From the NCBI RefSeq assembly GCF_030315975.1, contig NZ_JASXSZ010000001.1, positions 1 to 64,000 on the forward strand: a DNA stretch of 64,000 nucleotides, written 5' to 3'. Below the pieces are notes generated by a model. The model saw nothing but the letters and a program-made list of their open reading frames with translations, made no database searches and was not told the DNA's origin. Both the position numbers and the translations under genes were made by a program. Source of the DNA: Microbacterium candidum (lineage in GTDB: Bacteria; Actinomycetota; Actinomycetes; Actinomycetales; Microbacteriaceae). Numbering within the stretch: position 1 is the first letter of the stretch; each line of letters begins with the position of its first letter. Below are positions 62,611 through 64,000 of this stretch, one piece after another.

Positions 62611-64000
62611 ATGTCTGAGCCTCGTCGCAGCTCGGCCGAGCCGTCGCCGCTCGATCGACCGTCTGCGCCCGCACCGTCGCGCGCGCAGAAGCTGATCCTC
62701 TGGGGCAGCGTCGGCGTGATCGCCGTGCTCGTCATCGCCATCGGCGCGGTGGGAACCAAGATCTTCACCACGCTCGCCGACAAGCACTCCGCCGCAGGCG
62801 GCTCGGCGCAGAAGATCGACGCCCAGCCCGCCGCATTCACGCAGGACACGCCGGCTCCGACCGCCGGCGCAGGCCCGTGCACCACCGTCACCGTTCTGGC
62901 GTCCTTCGAGAACGCCGAGATGGTCGACAACCTCGCGAAGGCGTACGACGCCCAGCCGCGGAACATCAACGGCACGTGCGTGACCGTGACGATGGTGAAG
63001 GACAAGTCGGGCAGCGCCGCCGACAACGCCGCATCCGGGTTCTCCGCCACCCCGGACGCCCAGAAGCCGGCCGTCTGGATCCCCGACTCGCACACGTGGA
63101 TCGGCCAGGCCCAGACGAACGGCGGCAGCGCGACCGTGCCGGGCTCCGGGACGAGCATCGGCACGACGAACGTCGTCCTCGCGATGCCCGAGCCGCTGGC
63201 GAAGGCGATCAGCTGGACGACCAAGCCGCCGACCTGGAAGCAGGTCTTCGCAGTGTCCGGCGACCCGAACGTGTGGAAGAACCTCGGCCACCCGGAATGG
63301 GGGTCGTTCAAGCTCGGCAAGACGAGCCCGCTCGTCGCGAGCTCGGGCGAGGCCGCGATGCTCGCCTCCTACGGCACGGCCGCCGGCAGCCTCGACAAGC
63401 TCACCCCGGCCCAGGTCGACCAGAAGAAGGTCGTCGACCAGGTGAAGTCGAACGAGCTCGCCACCACCCACTACATGGCGACGCCCGAGCACTTCCTCTG
63501 GCACGCGCGGCAGGCCGAGGCGACGGGCACCGCCGCCGAGTTCCTCTCCGCCGTGATCGTCGACGAGAAGTCGGTGTGGGACTACGACCGCGGAATCACG
63601 AGCCGCGACGGCATCACGCGGACGCAGGGCGAGCCGCCGAAGGAGCAGCTCGTCCCCGTCTATCCGACCGACGGCGTGTACGTCTCCGACAACCCCGCGG
63701 TGGTCCTCACCGGCGCCTGGATGGATGCGGCCAAGACCGCGGCGGCGAAGGACTTCATCCGCTACGCGGGCACGGCGCAGGGGCAGGCGGTCGTCCGCAC
63801 GTCCGGCTACCGCGACCTCCACGGCGCACTCGATCAGGGCGTGCAGTCCACCGCCCATCTCACGACCTCGCCGAAGACCACGATCGCGTTCCCCGGCCCC
63901 AAGGTCGTCTCGGAGATCAACAAGGCCTTCCCGAACGTGCGCAAGCGCGCGCAGGTGCTGTTCCTCGTCGACCTGTCCGGCTCGATGAACGACACACTGC
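62611..64000 (+). CDS. Membrane-anchored substrate-binding plus VWA-domain protein (partial)
   Basis: An open reading frame of 463 codons that runs off the window end. After a Pro/Ser/Arg-rich cytoplasmic start comes one membrane segment (about 28-50, LILWGSVGVIAVLVIAIGAV). An extracytoplasmic solute-binding-like domain spans about 85-430 (TVTVLASFENAEM; VWIPDSHTWI; VYPTDGVYVSDNPAVVL). A von Willebrand A domain then begins with the MIDAS motif LVDLSGSMND (Asp454). GGAGAG precedes the ATG at 62611. Proteins with this plan are common in actinobacteria; the ligand is not known. Confidence 0.85.
   Translation, partial: MSEPRRSSAEPSPLDRPSAPAPSRAQKLILWGSVGVIAVLVIAIGAVGTKIFTTLADKHSAAGGSAQKIDAQPAAFTQDTPAPTAGAGPCTTVTVLASFENAEMVDNLAKAYDAQPRNINGTCVTVTMVKDKSGSAADNAASGFSATPDAQKPAVWIPDSHTWIGQAQTNGGSATVPGSGTSIGTTNVVLAMPEPLAKAISWTTKPPTWKQVFAVSGDPNVWKNLGHPEWGSFKLGKTSPLVASSGEAAMLASYGTAAGSLDKLTPAQVDQKKVVDQVKSNELATTHYMATPEHFLWHARQAEATGTAAEFLSAVIVDEKSVWDYDRGITSRDGITRTQGEPPKEQLVPVYPTDGVYVSDNPAVVLTGAWMDAAKTAAAKDFIRYAGTAQGQAVVRTSGYRDLHGALDQGVQSTAHLTTSPKTTIAFPGPKVVSEINKAFPNVRKRAQVLFLVDLSGSMNDTL

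Noticed and set aside
61903..63858. 651-codon minus-strand frame near the window end
   Set aside because: It is antisense to the membrane protein and to the VWA gene, which has a good ribosome site, a membrane segment and a MIDAS motif.

Overview
The window is high-GC actinobacterial DNA, most likely from the genus Microbacterium (Microbacteriaceae). The evidence is strong G/C third-position bias, frequent GTG starts, ATGA/GTGA stop-start overlaps, an HspR/HAIR-controlled dnaK-grpE-dnaJ-hspR operon, and a D-arabinan-degrading gene set like the one reported from Microbacterium arabinogalactanolyticum. I saw no rRNA, tRNA, CRISPR array, prophage or insertion sequence.

Layout. (1) 1-10670: two near-identical copies of a DUF6325-SHOCT gene pair, about 9.8 kb apart in direct orientation. 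Between them lie a sulfatase, a DUF389 membrane protein, a HAD hydrolase, a SulP transporter, a DUF998-like membrane protein and a DUF2252 protein. (2) 10680-14517: an internally duplicated YhgE/Pip-like membrane protein, then an operon of a K+-channel-like protein and two FluC/CrcB fluoride-channel subunits. (3) 14701-28188: a nickel/urea island. A CbiMNQO ECF transporter is fused by overlaps to an MscS gene. A long minus-strand operon follows: ureA, a CbiX-like protein with a very histidine-rich tail, ureB, ureC, ureF, ureG, ureD, a urea transporter and a divergent ClC protein. An AraC-type regulator is divergent from it, with a Fur-family regulator next to that. No ureE is present, so the His-rich CbiX-like protein is the obvious candidate nickel chaperone.

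(4) 28755-47151: a D-arabinan utilisation locus. It holds two secreted DUF4185/GH183 proteins, a GH116 and a GH172 enzyme without signal peptides, a third (frameshifted) secreted lipoprotein, an SDR, an isomerase and an FGGY kinase, a sugar ABC importer without its ATPase, and a LacI regulator. Six copies of the palindrome (c/t)GAAATCGATT(t/c)Ca or close variants sit in its promoter regions and define a local LacI regulon. The inferred flow is outside endo-cleavage, ABC import, cytoplasmic exo-cleavage to D-arabinose, isomerisation to D-ribulose, and phosphorylation to D-ribulose 5-phosphate.

(5) 47172-53770: an MmcQ/YjbR protein, an LLM flavin oxidoreductase, an 0.8-kb non-coding repeat nest with a 19-bp tandem array, and the chaperone operon with its HAIR-overlapped promoter and a DosR-like box further upstream. 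(6) 53991-64000: a NarL-type two-component system, two MFS transporters, an HD-GYP/LuxR protein, two unrecognised proteins, and the start of a substrate-binding/VWA membrane-anchored protein cut by the window end.
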